A stretch of 64,000 nucleotides of DNA, from NCBI RefSeq assembly GCF_900078195.1, contig NZ_FJVE01000007.1, positions 1,178,001 through 1,242,000 of the forward strand, read 5' to 3'. The position numbers and the translations under genes are program-made. Positions 1 to 9,063 of the stretch are shown in pieces (within the stretch, counting starts at the first letter, position 1; the number at the start of each line of letters is the position of its first letter). This DNA is from Clostridium sp. Marseille-P299. Its GTDB lineage: Bacteria; Bacillota; Clostridia; Lachnospirales; Lachnospiraceae. The notes under the pieces are model-generated. The model ran no database searches and was not told the origin of the DNA. It saw only the letters and a program-made list of their open reading frames with translations.

Positions 1-2
1 AT

Positions 3-164
3 AGGACTCTTGTGATTAATTCAACACATATTATGCTAGATGATTATTTTCGTGATATATCTAAAAGTAAAAGGGATAAGATTGAAATTAGAGAATTGCC
101 TTATAATGTTTTTTATGCAATTGAATTTCCTGATAATGCGATGTTTTTGGAAGTCTCTATATAA
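3..164 (+). CDS. C-terminal end of an unidentified protein (cut by window edge)
   Basis: One frame is open from the window edge to a TAA at 162-164, giving 53 residues that end in NAMFLEVSI. The beginning lies outside the window. I do not recognise a family; the fragment is charged and soluble-looking. It is the last open frame before a stretch of insertion-sequence remnants, so it may be a host gene or part of a mobile element. There is no frame-independent support that it is translated. Confidence 0.4.
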   Translation, partial: RTLVINSTHIMLDDYFRDISKSKRDKIEIRELPYNVFYAIEFPDNAMFLEVSI

Positions 165-329
165 TATAGTATGCCATTATCTCATAGCCAACTTTTCTTA
201 AAGACTTTGAGCCTCTTTTAGAAATTCTTCTATTAGAACTACAAAATTGTACTAATCTTATTACTATTCATCTTTGCTCGTAACACGAAAGACAATGAAT
301 GTTTTCAACCAGCTAAATCGAATATTTAA

Positions 330-409
330 AATAAGTAGATTGCTGACACTTTTACACACGGATGTAAAAATCCACTGTTGGGGACGCCAACCATTAAGGT
401 CTACTTATT
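330..409. other. Structured non-coding segment (three-way-junction-like inverted repeats)
   Basis: AATAAGTAGA (330-339) pairs perfectly with TCTACTTATT (400-409). Inside lie two further hairpins: TTTTAC/GTAAAA (350-355 with 364-369) and GTTGG/CCAAC (377-381 with 387-391). The gap 165-573 has no credible gene. A 12-base string CAACCAGCTAAA at 306-317 recurs in the non-coding flank of the IS110 transposase (around 3928-3939), hinting that this could be a relic of a related element's RNA or end. The function is unknown. Confidence 0.4.
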
Positions 410-573
410 ATAACAAAAATAAGAGTAGGAATTGTAGCCAATGACTATAATCTTACTCTTATACTGTACAAAGTTTTGGGCGGGTTCTGCTAGAGCTGCT
501 TTACTAGATTCATAGCTAATTTTATGTATTAGTTCTTATACATCTGTTTCTGGGCGTGATAAATAAACCTTAT

Positions 574-1140
574 TTAGTTAGAAGAAGGTAAAATACGGGT
601 ACGTAAACGTTCAAAGTTACGAATACCATATGAGGTACGTTTGAGAACTTTGATTTTGTTATTAAAGCCCCCTGTAGGTTCGATTGAAAGTCCGTATTTA
701 AAAGTATTTAATATTTCTTGTGACCAATGCCGATATGTAACAGCGCACTTTTCAAACTCTTAAATACCTGGTCCTTCAGCATTGCGAATCTATTCATAAA
801 ACTCAGTTCTTTGGATTGAGTTATATTTTGACAAATATCATAAAGCCATTCTTTAAGCATATACGCTTTTCTTAAAGCATCATTGTAAAGAAGCATAATG
901 TCACATGCCTTTTTATCCTTATCCTTTAATTGATTATACCTTGCTAATATTAGACAATGACTGCGTTCATAGTATTTCCTCATTGTGGCTGTCATACTTT
1001 TTTATAGACTTTTACGTACATTTTAGATGACCATGTAACTTGGCGAACGAAGTGATATCTATCGATAATTACTTGAGCGTTAGGAAAAAAGCGACGAGCC
1101 CAATTCAACATAAGGTCGTAAACATATCACATACGAAATA
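574..1140 (-). pseudogene. ISL3-family transposase remnant
   Basis: Minus-strand fragments in different frames match the ISL3 transposase C-terminal half. A piece around 1020-1130 reads like the DDE-domain segment (FFPNAQVIIDRYHFVRQVTW). The frame at 708-995 reads LKEWLYDICQN, and a third frame continues through KIKVLKRTSYGIRNFERLR to a stop at 574. The order is correct for one transposase, but at least two frame changes and the missing N-terminal half show it is dead. No clear terminal inverted repeats remain. Confidence 0.8.
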
Positions 1141-1230
1141 CTTTACTCAGTGTTGTTCACTACGATTTATGGCACTGGAGGATTTTTTATTATTAATTAA
1201 TTAATTATTGTAGTAGTGAATTAATTTGAA

Positions 1231-1260
1231 GTGCACCCTGTCAAGTAGACAGGTGAAATA
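1231..1260. repeat. Probable IS3-type element end
   Basis: The segment contains CTGTCAAGTAGACAG, a small inverted repeat typical of IS3-like ends, next to the decayed IS3 transposase. A very similar string (AAGTAGACAGGTTAAATAT) occurs again at 45905-45923 inside the hairpin after argG. Confidence 0.35.
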
Positions 1261-1349
1261 TAAAAGTTTAATACTATCAATCATTTATAACGGTTGGCAG
1301 TATTTTCATGCCACCTGTTTTGTCAGATGTTCCCTGTATCCCACTGGCG

Positions 1350-2046
1350 TCATACAGTTAAGCCTCTTCTGATAATGCAGCGGGATACTAGTGACATGAT
1401 TTGAACAATTCTTGCATCATTCAGTTTCTTCTTACAACTCTTTGATGTATACTGATAACCTCTGTCACTATGGAAAAGGGGGGTTGTACCAGGATATTCT
1501 TGGTAAGCAATGTTAAATGTTTTAAATGCTAATGCATTATTGTTTGAGTTTCCAGGAACAAAGGATACAATACTTTTATCACTGAAATCAAGAATTGCAC
1601 TGAGATAAACTTTGCGACCTAAACCATACTTTATTTCAGTCACATGGGTAAATCCATTTATAATAAGAAGAACGTTGTATTCCCATGAGATCACACATTT
1701 CTGATATAGGATATGCTTTTGTATTATTTAATGCCTGTATTGAAAGATATATGGTTTCATATCTAACCTGGCTTAAGAACGCCTCCTTTCTATTTCGTTG
1801 AGTTTTTTAATAAATCTATCTCCATCTGTTTTCTACGGTTTTTCGCTTTAAGAACTTTATTCTGATATTTTCCTCGTATGCTATATTTTATGCATATATC
1901 TGCTTGTGAGAAAATTCTCTCAAGATAATCTGTTACCGCATGGAGCTTTAAAGAAATAGGATATATAGAGTTAATAGATTTATTAATTAGCCCGTCCTTG
2001 CCTAATCCTTTATAATTACGTATCCAACTATATATGTCTACAATAA
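1350..2046 (-). pseudogene. IS3-family transposase remnant (OrfA/OrfB pieces)
   Basis: On the minus strand, 2046 to about 1790 encodes a helix-turn-helix-like OrfA piece (VDIYSWIRNYKGLGKDGLIN ... KLHAVTDYL). 1694 to 1390 encodes an rve integrase piece with the diagnostic strings TEIKYGLGRKVYLSAILDFS and HSDRGYQYTSK. The pieces are in different frames, with in-frame stops between them. The integrase part loses its last catalytic segment after a frame change near the end. This is a dead copy of an IS150-like IS3 element. Confidence 0.8.
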
Positions 2047-2059
2047 GGGAATCATATCA

Positions 2060-2525
2060 ATTTTTTCACATACCCTGAGAAATATTATAGAACCTAAAAT
2101 AGAAAAGGTATATTAAGAAAACTCTGTAAATTAAAGTTTTCTGACATGCCTTTTTTATTGTGTTATTTCATTTTTACTAATATTTTACCATGGACTGATT
2201 TTTGATTTTACAAGTCTTTGCTATTGTAAAGTTGTATAAAAAAACAGGAGGTGTAATAGGGTAGAATTTTTAAAGAAATATGTCCAAGTTACATGGAAAT
2301 GAACTATGAAGGGGATAAGTTTAATGAAATCTAGAAAGGTTGGGAAGTAAAAAATGACGAAAACAGTAAAACGTATCATAGACCAGCTAGTTAAAGTCAA
2401 TGGTTTTATGGAAAAATAGTTACTTTGTCGTTTGGTAGTTGTTTTTCTAAAAAAGGGTGCATTTAATAAACAAAATCGTGAATCGATTTTGCTGTAGTAC
2501 ACTTATTTCAAGAGTTGTTGAATGT
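2060..2525. other. Intergenic remnant without a credible gene
   Basis: Between the IS3 relic and the IS110 transposase stop. There is an inverted repeat AGAAAACT/AGTTTTCT (about 2118-2143) and a short ATG frame at 2354-2419 (21 codons, MTKTVKRIIDQLVKVNG) with no family match. It probably contains one outer edge of the IS110 element, but I cannot fix the boundary. Confidence 0.4.
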
Positions 2526-3821
2526 TTATGCAGCCATATGAATAGGCTGTTGTCTATAAGAAAGCCGATGCTCTTCAGGCGAACGTAATTCGAATGCTGA
2601 GCTATTTCGCAAGACAGCAAAGATGATATTAGTAACTTTGTGCATGATTGCACCAAGTGCCACCATCTTTGGCTTGGATTCTTTCTTTTTATTGTAGTAC
2701 TCATAAAGATAAGGATTTAATGCCTCACCATTACGTTTCGTACGAATGCAAGCTAAAGCAACAGCAAAGATTGCACGTCGTGCAATACGTGATCCACGCT
2801 TGGACATATGAACTTCGATCGCTTTGAATTTACCAGACTCATTGACATTTGGATCCATGCCAAAATACGCAAATAGTTGCTTCGGAGAGCTAAATGCTGA
2901 AAAATCACCTAGTTCGCACATGATTGTGACAGCAGTTAATAAACCAACACCAGGAATGGTATCAAGCAATCGTATCTGATTTACAAAGGTATGAGTTGCA
3001 TTCTCTTCTAACAGAAGTTGGATTCGTTCCATTGTTTTTGAAATACTTGCATCTAGGCATTCAATTAGGTCAAGTTTTAGTTGAATGTTAAAGTATTCGC
3101 TATCTAATCTACACCCAAAAGATTGGGCACAGATTGCAGCGTGAACGAGTTTTTCATAACGTTCAGTAGCTTTGGCAAGTCCTTTTCTAGACGCATTCGA
3201 TATCTTCTCAATCATTGTTTTTCTGTGACCACGTAGGATTTTATCAGGTGTTGGATACTGTCTAAGAATCATCTTAGAGGTAGTTCCGATAATATCGCTG
3301 AAAATATCCAGATATTGTGGAAAAACAGTGTGTAATGCAGTTTTGATTGCAGTTACGTGAGAAGCACGTTCGTCCATCAAATGGTAGTAATGACGTGTAA
3401 GCGAACGAAGTTCCAAAACAAGCTCTGTTGGCATAAGAGAAGTCTTTAAATCAGGCTTCAAACCAAGCTTTGCGATGCTAATGGAATCAAGTTTATCATT
3501 TTTTACTTTTCGAATGCCCATATTTTTGATAGAATGTGTGATAAGAGGGTTAATTACAAAAACCTCAAATCCTGATTCTTTCAGGTGGCAGAAGAGCGGA
3601 AAATGATAGATTCCGGTGGATTCCAGAAATGTGCGAGATTTCATGGAGTTCGACTCTTCTGCTTTTTTTATTGCTAAAACAGCACGAGCAAGGGAATCTG
3701 GGTTGTTATGAATGATTTTAAAAGGTTTTAAAATCACACGTTCCTGAGGATCAACGATGGACATAAAGCTAAAAGCAGAGCCAACATCAATGCCTACGGA
3801 AAGATAATTATGTTTGTTCAT
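2526..3821 (-). CDS. IS110-family transposase (DEDD)
   Basis: The 431-residue protein is full length for the family. The N-terminal RuvC-like DEDD domain starts with VGIDVGSAFSFMSIVD (first catalytic Asp) and continues with TFLESTGIYHFPL (Glu) and the RKVKNDKLDSISIAKLG segment carrying the paired Asp residues. The C-terminal Transposase_20 domain contains LLDTIPGVGLLTAVTI and the AYFGMDPNVNESGKFK/SKRGSRIARRAIF block with the conserved serine region. The frame is uninterrupted, so it is probably functional. The 5' side (3822 upward) is a roughly 250-300 bp non-coding flank, as in family members that make a bridge RNA. This is the only intact transposase in the window. Confidence 0.93.
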   Translation of the reverse strand: MNKHNYLSVGIDVGSAFSFMSIVDPQERVILKPFKIIHNNPDSLARAVLAIKKAEESNSMKSRTFLESTGIYHFPLFCHLKESGFEVFVINPLITHSIKNMGIRKVKNDKLDSISIAKLGLKPDLKTSLMPTELVLELRSLTRHYYHLMDERASHVTAIKTALHTVFPQYLDIFSDIIGTTSKMILRQYPTPDKILRGHRKTMIEKISNASRKGLAKATERYEKLVHAAICAQSFGCRLDSEYFNIQLKLDLIECLDASISKTMERIQLLLEENATHTFVNQIRLLDTIPGVGLLTAVTIMCELGDFSAFSSPKQLFAYFGMDPNVNESGKFKAIEVHMSKRGSRIARRAIFAVALACIRTKRNGEALNPYLYEYYNKKKESKPKMVALGAIMHKVTNIIFAVLRNSSAFELRSPEEHRLSYRQQPIHMAA

Positions 3822-4110
3822 GATGTAAAGTTCCTTTCATAGCGGACTAAAATCCTTATAGGTTTCCATAAATAACAATGAGTACACAACCTGGCGAGGT
3901 GATACGGGTATGGCTTATAGAGCTCCCAACCAGCTAAAACATAAATCTTCATTGAATGGAATGACTGTCTAAAGTTACGGGTATCACTGCAAGAAAGGCA
4001 GCTCCCTAGGAGGTGAACGTCTATCTACCTATCCAAGAAAATATGATACCTTATGCTTTAAGAAAAGTCGAGGAACTGTATACCTATACAAGAAAAAAGA
4101 AACTTTATAC
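3822..4110 (-). ncRNA. Non-coding flank of the IS110 element; possible bridge RNA locus
   Basis: No gene fits here. It lies directly upstream of the transposase start, where IS110-group elements keep their left end and bridge RNA. Visible pairing includes GTGATAC (3899-3905) with GTATCAC (about 3982-3988) and a CTCC-CTAG-GAGG hairpin near 4003-4014. ACGGGTAT occurs twice (about 3904 and 3978). The exact ends and the target- and donor-binding loops cannot be assigned from one copy. The assignment rests on family knowledge and position. Confidence 0.4.
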
Positions 4111-4222
4111 ACGTATCAATAGTTGGAATGAATGATATAAAGGAAGAACTCCTTCTCCAACTTAAGATATAGATTTTAATAGAATTAGCATAGCTTTTTG
4201 CTATGACTTTATTATACCAGGA

Positions 4223-5725
4223 GTGTTATTAATTGTAACAGTTATCATAGGAGCATTTGGGTTCCAAAATAAAAACAATGCAGTTCCAGTAAATGCAGCC
4301 AATACAACTAATACAACGGCAATCGTAGGAAACACAAAAACACCAAAATACATATTTTTATTTATAGGCGATGGTATGAGCTATCCGCAAATACAGATAA
4401 CATCTGATTATTTGGGAGCTATGAAACAAAGTAAAAATAGCAAAGTGCTTACCGGGAATGAAGCACTTAATTTTATGAATTTTGAGGCAGCAGGTTCTGC
4501 AGTAACTTATGATTCCAGTTCATTTTGTCCAGACTCAGCATCCACAGCGACATCACTTTCAACGGGCCATAAAACTTACAGTGGTGTTATAAATATGAAT
4601 GAAGAAAAGACCATTGCTTACGAGACGATTACTGAAAAATTAAAGAAACAGTTAGGATATAAAATCGGAATTATTACAAGTGTAAATCTAAATCATGCAA
4701 CACCTGCCGCTTTTTATGGTCATCAAGCAAGTCGTGGAAACTACTATGAATTGGCACTTGAACTAGTAAATAGTAATTTTGATTATTTTGCTGGTGGAGA
4801 ATTTCTAAAGCCAGATGGTGAGAAGGGTAATATTTATGATCTTGCCTATAAAGCTGGATATAAAGTAGTAACAACCAATACTGGTGTTAAGAATCTTAAG
4901 GCTTCTGATGGAAAAGCAATTGTAATTGGAGAAAAGATTGCAGATAGCGGGTCTCTATCTTACGAGATTGATCGTAAGAACAATGAATTGGCATTATCCG
5001 ATTATGTTAAAAAGGGAATTGAAATGCTTGACAATGAAACTGGATTTTTCATGATGGTTGAAGGTGGTAAAATCGACTGGGCATGTCATGCAAATGATGC
5101 TGGTTCAACAATACAGGATACAGTTGCCCTTGCAGATGCGGTGGATGAGGCGATTGCCTTTTATGAAGAACATAAGGATGAAACATTAATTATTGTAACT
5201 GGTGACCATGAAACAGGTGGGCTTACCATTGGATTTGCAGGAACAAATTATGATACATTCCTTACAAACCTTGATAATCAAAAAATTTCATATGCGAAAT
5301 ATGACAGTGATTATGTAAGTAAGTATAAAGAGGAAAAGACTTCATTTGCAGATGTATTAAAGGATGTTAAAAAACTATTTGGATTAATAACAAAAGAGGA
5401 TGCAGATGCAGAAAAAAGTCCAAAACTTGTGCTTACGGATTATGAATTAAAACGGCTAGAAGCTGCCTATAATAAGACAATGGGCAAAACTACAAGTAAT
5501 GTAAGTGACCAAGAAGAGTATGTTCTTTATGGTACTTATGAGCCACTGACAGTGACAATTACACATATTTTAAACAATAAGTCTGGTGTGAACTTTAGTT
5601 CATATGCTCATACGGGCCTTCCTGTAGCAGTTTTGGCGAATGGAGCAGGTGCAGAATTATTCAATGGATATTATGATAATACTGAAATATTTAAAAAACT
5701 TGCTACACTTACTGGGGTTAAATAG
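4223..5725 (+). CDS. Secreted alkaline phosphatase (PhoA family), N-terminus probably damaged
   Basis: A phosphomonoesterase acting outside the membrane. Family motifs are complete: FIGDGMSYPQ (metal Asp at residue 50), PDSASTAT (nucleophile Ser105), MMVEGGKIDWACHANDAG (Glu280, Asp285, His289), VTGDHETGG (Asp328, His329) and YAHTGLPV near the C-terminus. The first usable start is GTG at 4223. It gives a hydrophobic stretch (LLIVTVIIGAFGF) but no positively charged n-region. The frame is open upstream to a TAA at 4163 with no ATG, GTG or TTG. Together with the IS debris just upstream, this suggests the original start and n-region were lost. The catalytic domain itself is intact. Secretion and expression are therefore doubtful. 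Confidence 0.9.
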   Translation: MLLIVTVIIGAFGFQNKNNAVPVNAANTTNTTAIVGNTKTPKYIFLFIGDGMSYPQIQITSDYLGAMKQSKNSKVLTGNEALNFMNFEAAGSAVTYDSSSFCPDSASTATSLSTGHKTYSGVINMNEEKTIAYETITEKLKKQLGYKIGIITSVNLNHATPAAFYGHQASRGNYYELALELVNSNFDYFAGGEFLKPDGEKGNIYDLAYKAGYKVVTTNTGVKNLKASDGKAIVIGEKIADSGSLSYEIDRKNNELALSDYVKKGIEMLDNETGFFMMVEGGKIDWACHANDAGSTIQDTVALADAVDEAIAFYEEHKDETLIIVTGDHETGGLTIGFAGTNYDTFLTNLDNQKISYAKYDSDYVSKYKEEKTSFADVLKDVKKLFGLITKEDADAEKSPKLVLTDYELKRLEAAYNKTMGKTTSNVSDQEEYVLYGTYEPLTVTITHILNNKSGVNFSSYAHTGLPVAVLANGAGAELFNGYYDNTEIFKKLATLTGVK

Positions 5726-5750
5726 TAAGCACTAGTTTAAAGTGGGATGT

Positions 5751-5840
5751 CAAAATAAGATATCAATATAAGATGTTAAAGTAAGATATCAAAGTAGATA
5801 TCAATAAGATATTTGGAAGATATTAAAGAAGATGTCAAGA
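5751..5840 (+). repeat. Degenerate short direct repeats
   Basis: Several imperfect copies of AAGATATCAA/AAGATGTCAA/AAGATATTAAAG follow the phosphatase stop codon. The copies vary in spacing; no function is visible. Confidence 0.5.
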
Positions 5841-5856
5841 AAATATTAAGAAGAAA

Positions 5857-5897
5857 GAAGAGGTTGTTGTGAACCTAAGCAATAACCTCTTCATTTT
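5857..5897 (+). terminator. Rho-independent terminator after the phosphatase
   Basis: GAAGAGGTTGTTG (5857-5869) pairs with CAATAACCTCTTC (5880-5892) with one wobble pair, followed by a short T run. Confidence 0.75.
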
Positions 5898-5919
5898 AAG
5901 TAAATGGAGCATGTAGAAT

Positions 5920-7092
5920 ATGAAGAAATTTATTCAACGAATATTTAAAATAAAAGCCACTCCGATCCAATGGAGAGAAGAATTAAAAAAAGAGAGCCCC
6001 TTATTTGTTTGTCTTGTGCTGATTTTTATATTACTTTTCTTACCAACGGGATATGAAGAAGCACAAAATTACAGAACAAGTGACCATTGTAGAGTAGAAG
6101 TATTGCGGGTAGATAATGATTCAATTATTGATACGGGGCTAGTACGTTCTGGAGAACAAGAGTGCAAGGTAAAGTTGCTGAATGGAAAATTTAAAGGGAA
6201 AACAGTATGGGGGACGAATCAGTTACAGGGGTCTTTAGAGTCGGATAAATTATTTCAAGTTGGCGATATTGCGTTAGCCACCGTGGATTATCAGGGAGAA
6301 GATATTTTATATGTAAATATGGTGGATCATTATCGAATTAATGTTGAGCTTATATTGGCTGGAATTTTTGTGTTGTTTTTAGTTTTATTTGCAGGAAGAA
6401 CTGGGCTTCGTGCGGTTTTATCCTTTGTTTTAACAGTACTTTGTATTTGGAAAGTTCTGGTTCCGTGGTGCTTAAATGGAAATAATCCAATTTATATTGG
6501 CTTGATGCTGACAGTATTTTTAATTATTGTTATCATATCTTTGGTATATGGATTTGATAAAAGAACAGCAGCGGCAACGCTAGGGTCGATTCTAGGGGTA
6601 TTAGTAACTTGCATCTTGGGGATATTATTTACAGATGTTTTTAAAATTCATGGAGCAGTGATGTCATATTCTGAGAGTCTTTTATATAGTGGCTTTGCAC
6701 ATCTTAATTTAACACAAATATTTATGGCAAGTATATTTATAGGATCATCAGGAGCTATGATGGATTTGGCAGTAGATATTACAAGTGCAATTTATGAAGT
6801 AGTCGCAAATTGTCCAGAGATAAGCAAAAAAGAAGCAATAAAATCAGGGATGAATGTTGGAAGAGCTGCTATGGGAACAATGACGACAACGTTACTTTTT
6901 GCTTATTCTGGTGGCTATATTGCACTTCTAATGGTGTTTATGGCTCAAGGTACTCCTACCTTACATATTCTTAATTATAAATATGTTGCTGCTGAAATTC
7001 TACATACGATTGTCGGAAGTTTTGGTCTTGTTACGGTAGCACCTTTTACAGCCATTGTAGCCGGAATATTACTTACGAAAAAAGAATCATAG
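5920..7092 (+). CDS. YibE/F family multipass membrane protein
   Basis: 390 residues with the YibE/F layout. There is one N-terminal membrane helix (about residues 26-44), an extracytoplasmic beta-rich stretch to about residue 140 with KVKLLNGKFKGKTVWG typical of the family, then about seven hydrophobic helices to the C-terminus. The conserved SSGAMMDLAVDITSAIYEV and NVGRAAMGTMTTTLLFAYSGGY blocks are present. The biochemical role of YibE/F is not established. The gene stands alone between terminators. The ATG lies nine bases after a GGAG-like site. Confidence 0.88.
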   Translation: MKKFIQRIFKIKATPIQWREELKKESPLFVCLVLIFILLFLPTGYEEAQNYRTSDHCRVEVLRVDNDSIIDTGLVRSGEQECKVKLLNGKFKGKTVWGTNQLQGSLESDKLFQVGDIALATVDYQGEDILYVNMVDHYRINVELILAGIFVLFLVLFAGRTGLRAVLSFVLTVLCIWKVLVPWCLNGNNPIYIGLMLTVFLIIVIISLVYGFDKRTAAATLGSILGVLVTCILGILFTDVFKIHGAVMSYSESLLYSGFAHLNLTQIFMASIFIGSSGAMMDLAVDITSAIYEVVANCPEISKKEAIKSGMNVGRAAMGTMTTTLLFAYSGGYIALLMVFMAQGTPTLHILNYKYVAAEILHTIVGSFGLVTVAPFTAIVAGILLTKKES

Positions 7093-7139
7093 CATTTATA
7101 AATTTAAAATATCTCATTTTGTAGATGTCGTAATAACTT

Positions 7140-7180
7140 GCCATGGTAGCAATTTTTCATTGTTTATCATGGCCTTCTTT
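7140..7180 (+). terminator. Terminator after yibE/F-like gene
   Basis: GCCATGGTAGCAAT (from 7140) pairs with ATTGTTTATCATGGC (ending 7173), with small mismatches, and is followed by CTTCTTT. Confidence 0.6.
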
Positions 7181-7396
7181 AGATTAAATTTTATTATTCA
7201 ATTCCCTTTCGTTTTATATAATCATGGCTTGCTTTTATGTGTTTGTTATAATATACTTGGAAAAGTAATTCTGTTGTTTTTGTTTTTTCTTGCGCTAAAA
7301 TAGATAAAATACTTGTAATGGTAATTGCATTAGAAGAAACATAAGTTTTATTTTGTGATTACCATAGATTAATATCTATAGATATGTCTTTGATAG

Positions 7397-7585
7397 CACA
7401 AAAAGATTAATGGAGAATATGATATCTATTATCGCTATGAAAAATGTCGTATTAAATCATAAAATAGAGGTTATGTCGAAACGATTCCATTTTTTAATGC
7501 ATTTGAACTTTATCAAATGAACTGGGCAAAAGGAAAGAAGAAAAATTATAAACTTTATTGGATTTTAAAGCAGTTTAAACAATAG
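7397..7585 (+). pseudogene. Possible decayed small ORF
   Basis: One frame reads KINGEYDIYYRYEKCRIKS, then TAA at 7460-7462, then continues in the same frame as NRGYVETIPFFNAFELYQMN and WAKGKKKNYKLYWILKQFKQ to TAG at 7583. The composition on both sides of the single stop is protein-like. No family is recognised. The rest of the gap 7181-7730 shows nothing else. Confidence 0.25.
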
Positions 7586-7730
7586 AAGCATCCCATGTGG
7601 ATACAAAGATTTATGAGTGTGGGTCCGCAAGAGGTTATTAATTCTACATGCTTATCTTACATAAGCATTAATATTTATTAATGTGAGTACTTAATATCTA
7701 AGTAAGCGAGACAGACAGGAGGTATTTGAC

Positions 7731-8171
7731 TTGGAACTATTGGAGGGTTTAATAAATAATAAAATTTTTATGAGTGCTGTAATGGGCTGGTTAACTGCAC
7801 AAGTATTAAAGGTAATCATTTATGCCATTATAAACCGTGAATTTAAGCTGGAGCGGTTTGTAGGATCAGGTGGTATGCCTAGTTCTCATTCTGCGACTGT
7901 TTGTGCATTAGTTACCGCAACTATTTTACAATATGGCACTTCTTCTTTTGAGTTTGCCATTGCAGGAGTTTTCGCAATCATAGTGATGTATGATGCTAGA
8001 GGAGTGCGATTGGAAACTGGAAAACAAGCAGAGGCGATTAATCAACTATTTGAACTTCTTACAGATCAAAAGGTTGAACCAGTTGTAAAATTAAAAGAAC
8101 TTGTTGGACATACGCCATTACAAGTACTAGTTGGTGGCATTTTAGGAGTTATAGTAGCATTGCTTATGTAG
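7731..8171 (+). CDS. yuiD: Divergent PAP2 family membrane protein (YuiD/DUF212)
   Basis: 146 residues, usual family length. It starts with TTG, chosen because CAGGAGGT sits eight bases upstream. The conserved signature GSGGMPSSHSATVCAL (residues about 45-60) and the DARGVRLETGKQAEAIN motif define the family, which is distantly related to PAP2 acid phosphatases. Four hydrophobic segments are visible. The substrate is unknown in the family. It is a monocistronic gene followed by a clear terminator. Confidence 0.9.
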   Translation: MELLEGLINNKIFMSAVMGWLTAQVLKVIIYAIINREFKLERFVGSGGMPSSHSATVCALVTATILQYGTSSFEFAIAGVFAIIVMYDARGVRLETGKQAEAINQLFELLTDQKVEPVVKLKELVGHTPLQVLVGGILGVIVALLM

Positions 8172-8247
8172 AATATTATGGTGTTAAGCCTATTTTAGAT
8201 TGAATTGTGTTGTATCTATAAATAATTAAAATATGTACTTTTGTTTG

Positions 8248-8285
8248 GAAGGGATGTAAGTTGAAATCATCTCTTCTTTTTATTT
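8248..8285 (+). terminator. Rho-independent terminator after yuiD
   Basis: GAAGGGATG (8248-8256) pairs with CATCTCTTC (8268-8276), followed by a T-rich tail to 8285. Confidence 0.75.
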
Positions 8286-8363
8286 TGCGAAACTATCTTT
8301 TGTATTTATAATCAATAACACATTGTTTGAAATGTCATATGATAAAGTAAAAAGAGGTTTTTC

Positions 8364-8717
8364 ATGGAAGCTACAGAAAAATATGAAATCATTATTGCTT
8401 TTGTTGGGAAAGTACCGCCAAATAAGGAGTATGTAACTTTGGTATGGAGTTTCGCAATACGTGAAGAATTTCAAATGTCGGGCACATATGTTAATGCAAT
8501 TATTGACGAGCGCTCTTTAGCATGTGTGGATTGTAAAGAAACTGAAACATGTTTTATCGTTCAGGCAATTCGTAATTCAGCACAATCTCCTTCTGGAGAG
8601 GACTATTATAACGCATTAGGTAGAATAATGTTTAAAGTAAGAGAAAATTTAAACTATCCATACATGTTTATCACCAGTGAATCAATAAATGCATCCTATT
8701 TCCCACAAAGTGAGTAA
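8364..8717 (+). CDS. Hypothetical protein, small and soluble
   Basis: 117 residues starting at an ATG preceded by AAAGAGGT. No signal peptide or membrane helix. It contains a CxxC pair in LACVDCKETETC (about residues 51-62) and the strings SAQSPSGEDYYNALGRIMFK and NYPYMFITSESINASYF. The family is not recognised. The clean ribosome site and codon use like its neighbours support it as a real gene. It is followed by a CAGGTC/GACCTG hairpin at 8719-8734 without a strong T run. Confidence 0.7.
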   Translation: MEATEKYEIIIAFVGKVPPNKEYVTLVWSFAIREEFQMSGTYVNAIIDERSLACVDCKETETCFIVQAIRNSAQSPSGEDYYNALGRIMFKVRENLNYPYMFITSESINASYFPQSE

Positions 8718-8893
8718 GCAGGTCTTAGGACCTGTCTTAGCAAGTGGACAAGTATCGTTACATCTAATAGTAAAAAAAGAATATAAACAATATGATTTAA
8801 ATATATAAAAATCAAAGGAAATGACTTTTTTTAATCCCTAACAATGTGCACAAAATATCGAAAAAATCCCATCCCAAATCGTCAAAATAATAG

Positions 8894-8921
8894 TTGCAAC
8901 TAAAAAAAATAATGATATAAT
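8894..8921 (+). promoter_or_regulatory. Sigma-A promoter of the GNAT gene
   Basis: TTGCAA at 8894-8899 and a perfect TATAAT at 8916-8921, with a 16-base spacer. A start near 8928 would give a leader of about 136 nt. Confidence 0.75.
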
Positions 8922-8927
8922 GAAAGC

Positions 8928-9063
8928 GGAATGAGCCATTCCAAGCTTGCTTGAGAATGGCGATTGGAGCAACAAGACCATGAACTGCTTTTGTTCATGG
9001 TAGATTCAAGCGGATGGTTATAACTTTAATGCTAATAACAAACTAAGAAAAGAGAGTGGTTTT
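8928..9063 (+). promoter_or_regulatory. Structured 5' leader with two strong hairpins
   Basis: Hairpin 1: GCCATTC (8935-8941) with GAATGGC (8955-8961), with additional CAAG/CTTG pairing inside. Hairpin 2: ACCATGAAC (8977-8985) with GTTCATGGT (8993-9001), nine perfect pairs. There is no T run, so they do not look like terminators. No known riboswitch class is recognised. It may control translation of the downstream TTG-started gene. Confidence 0.5.
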
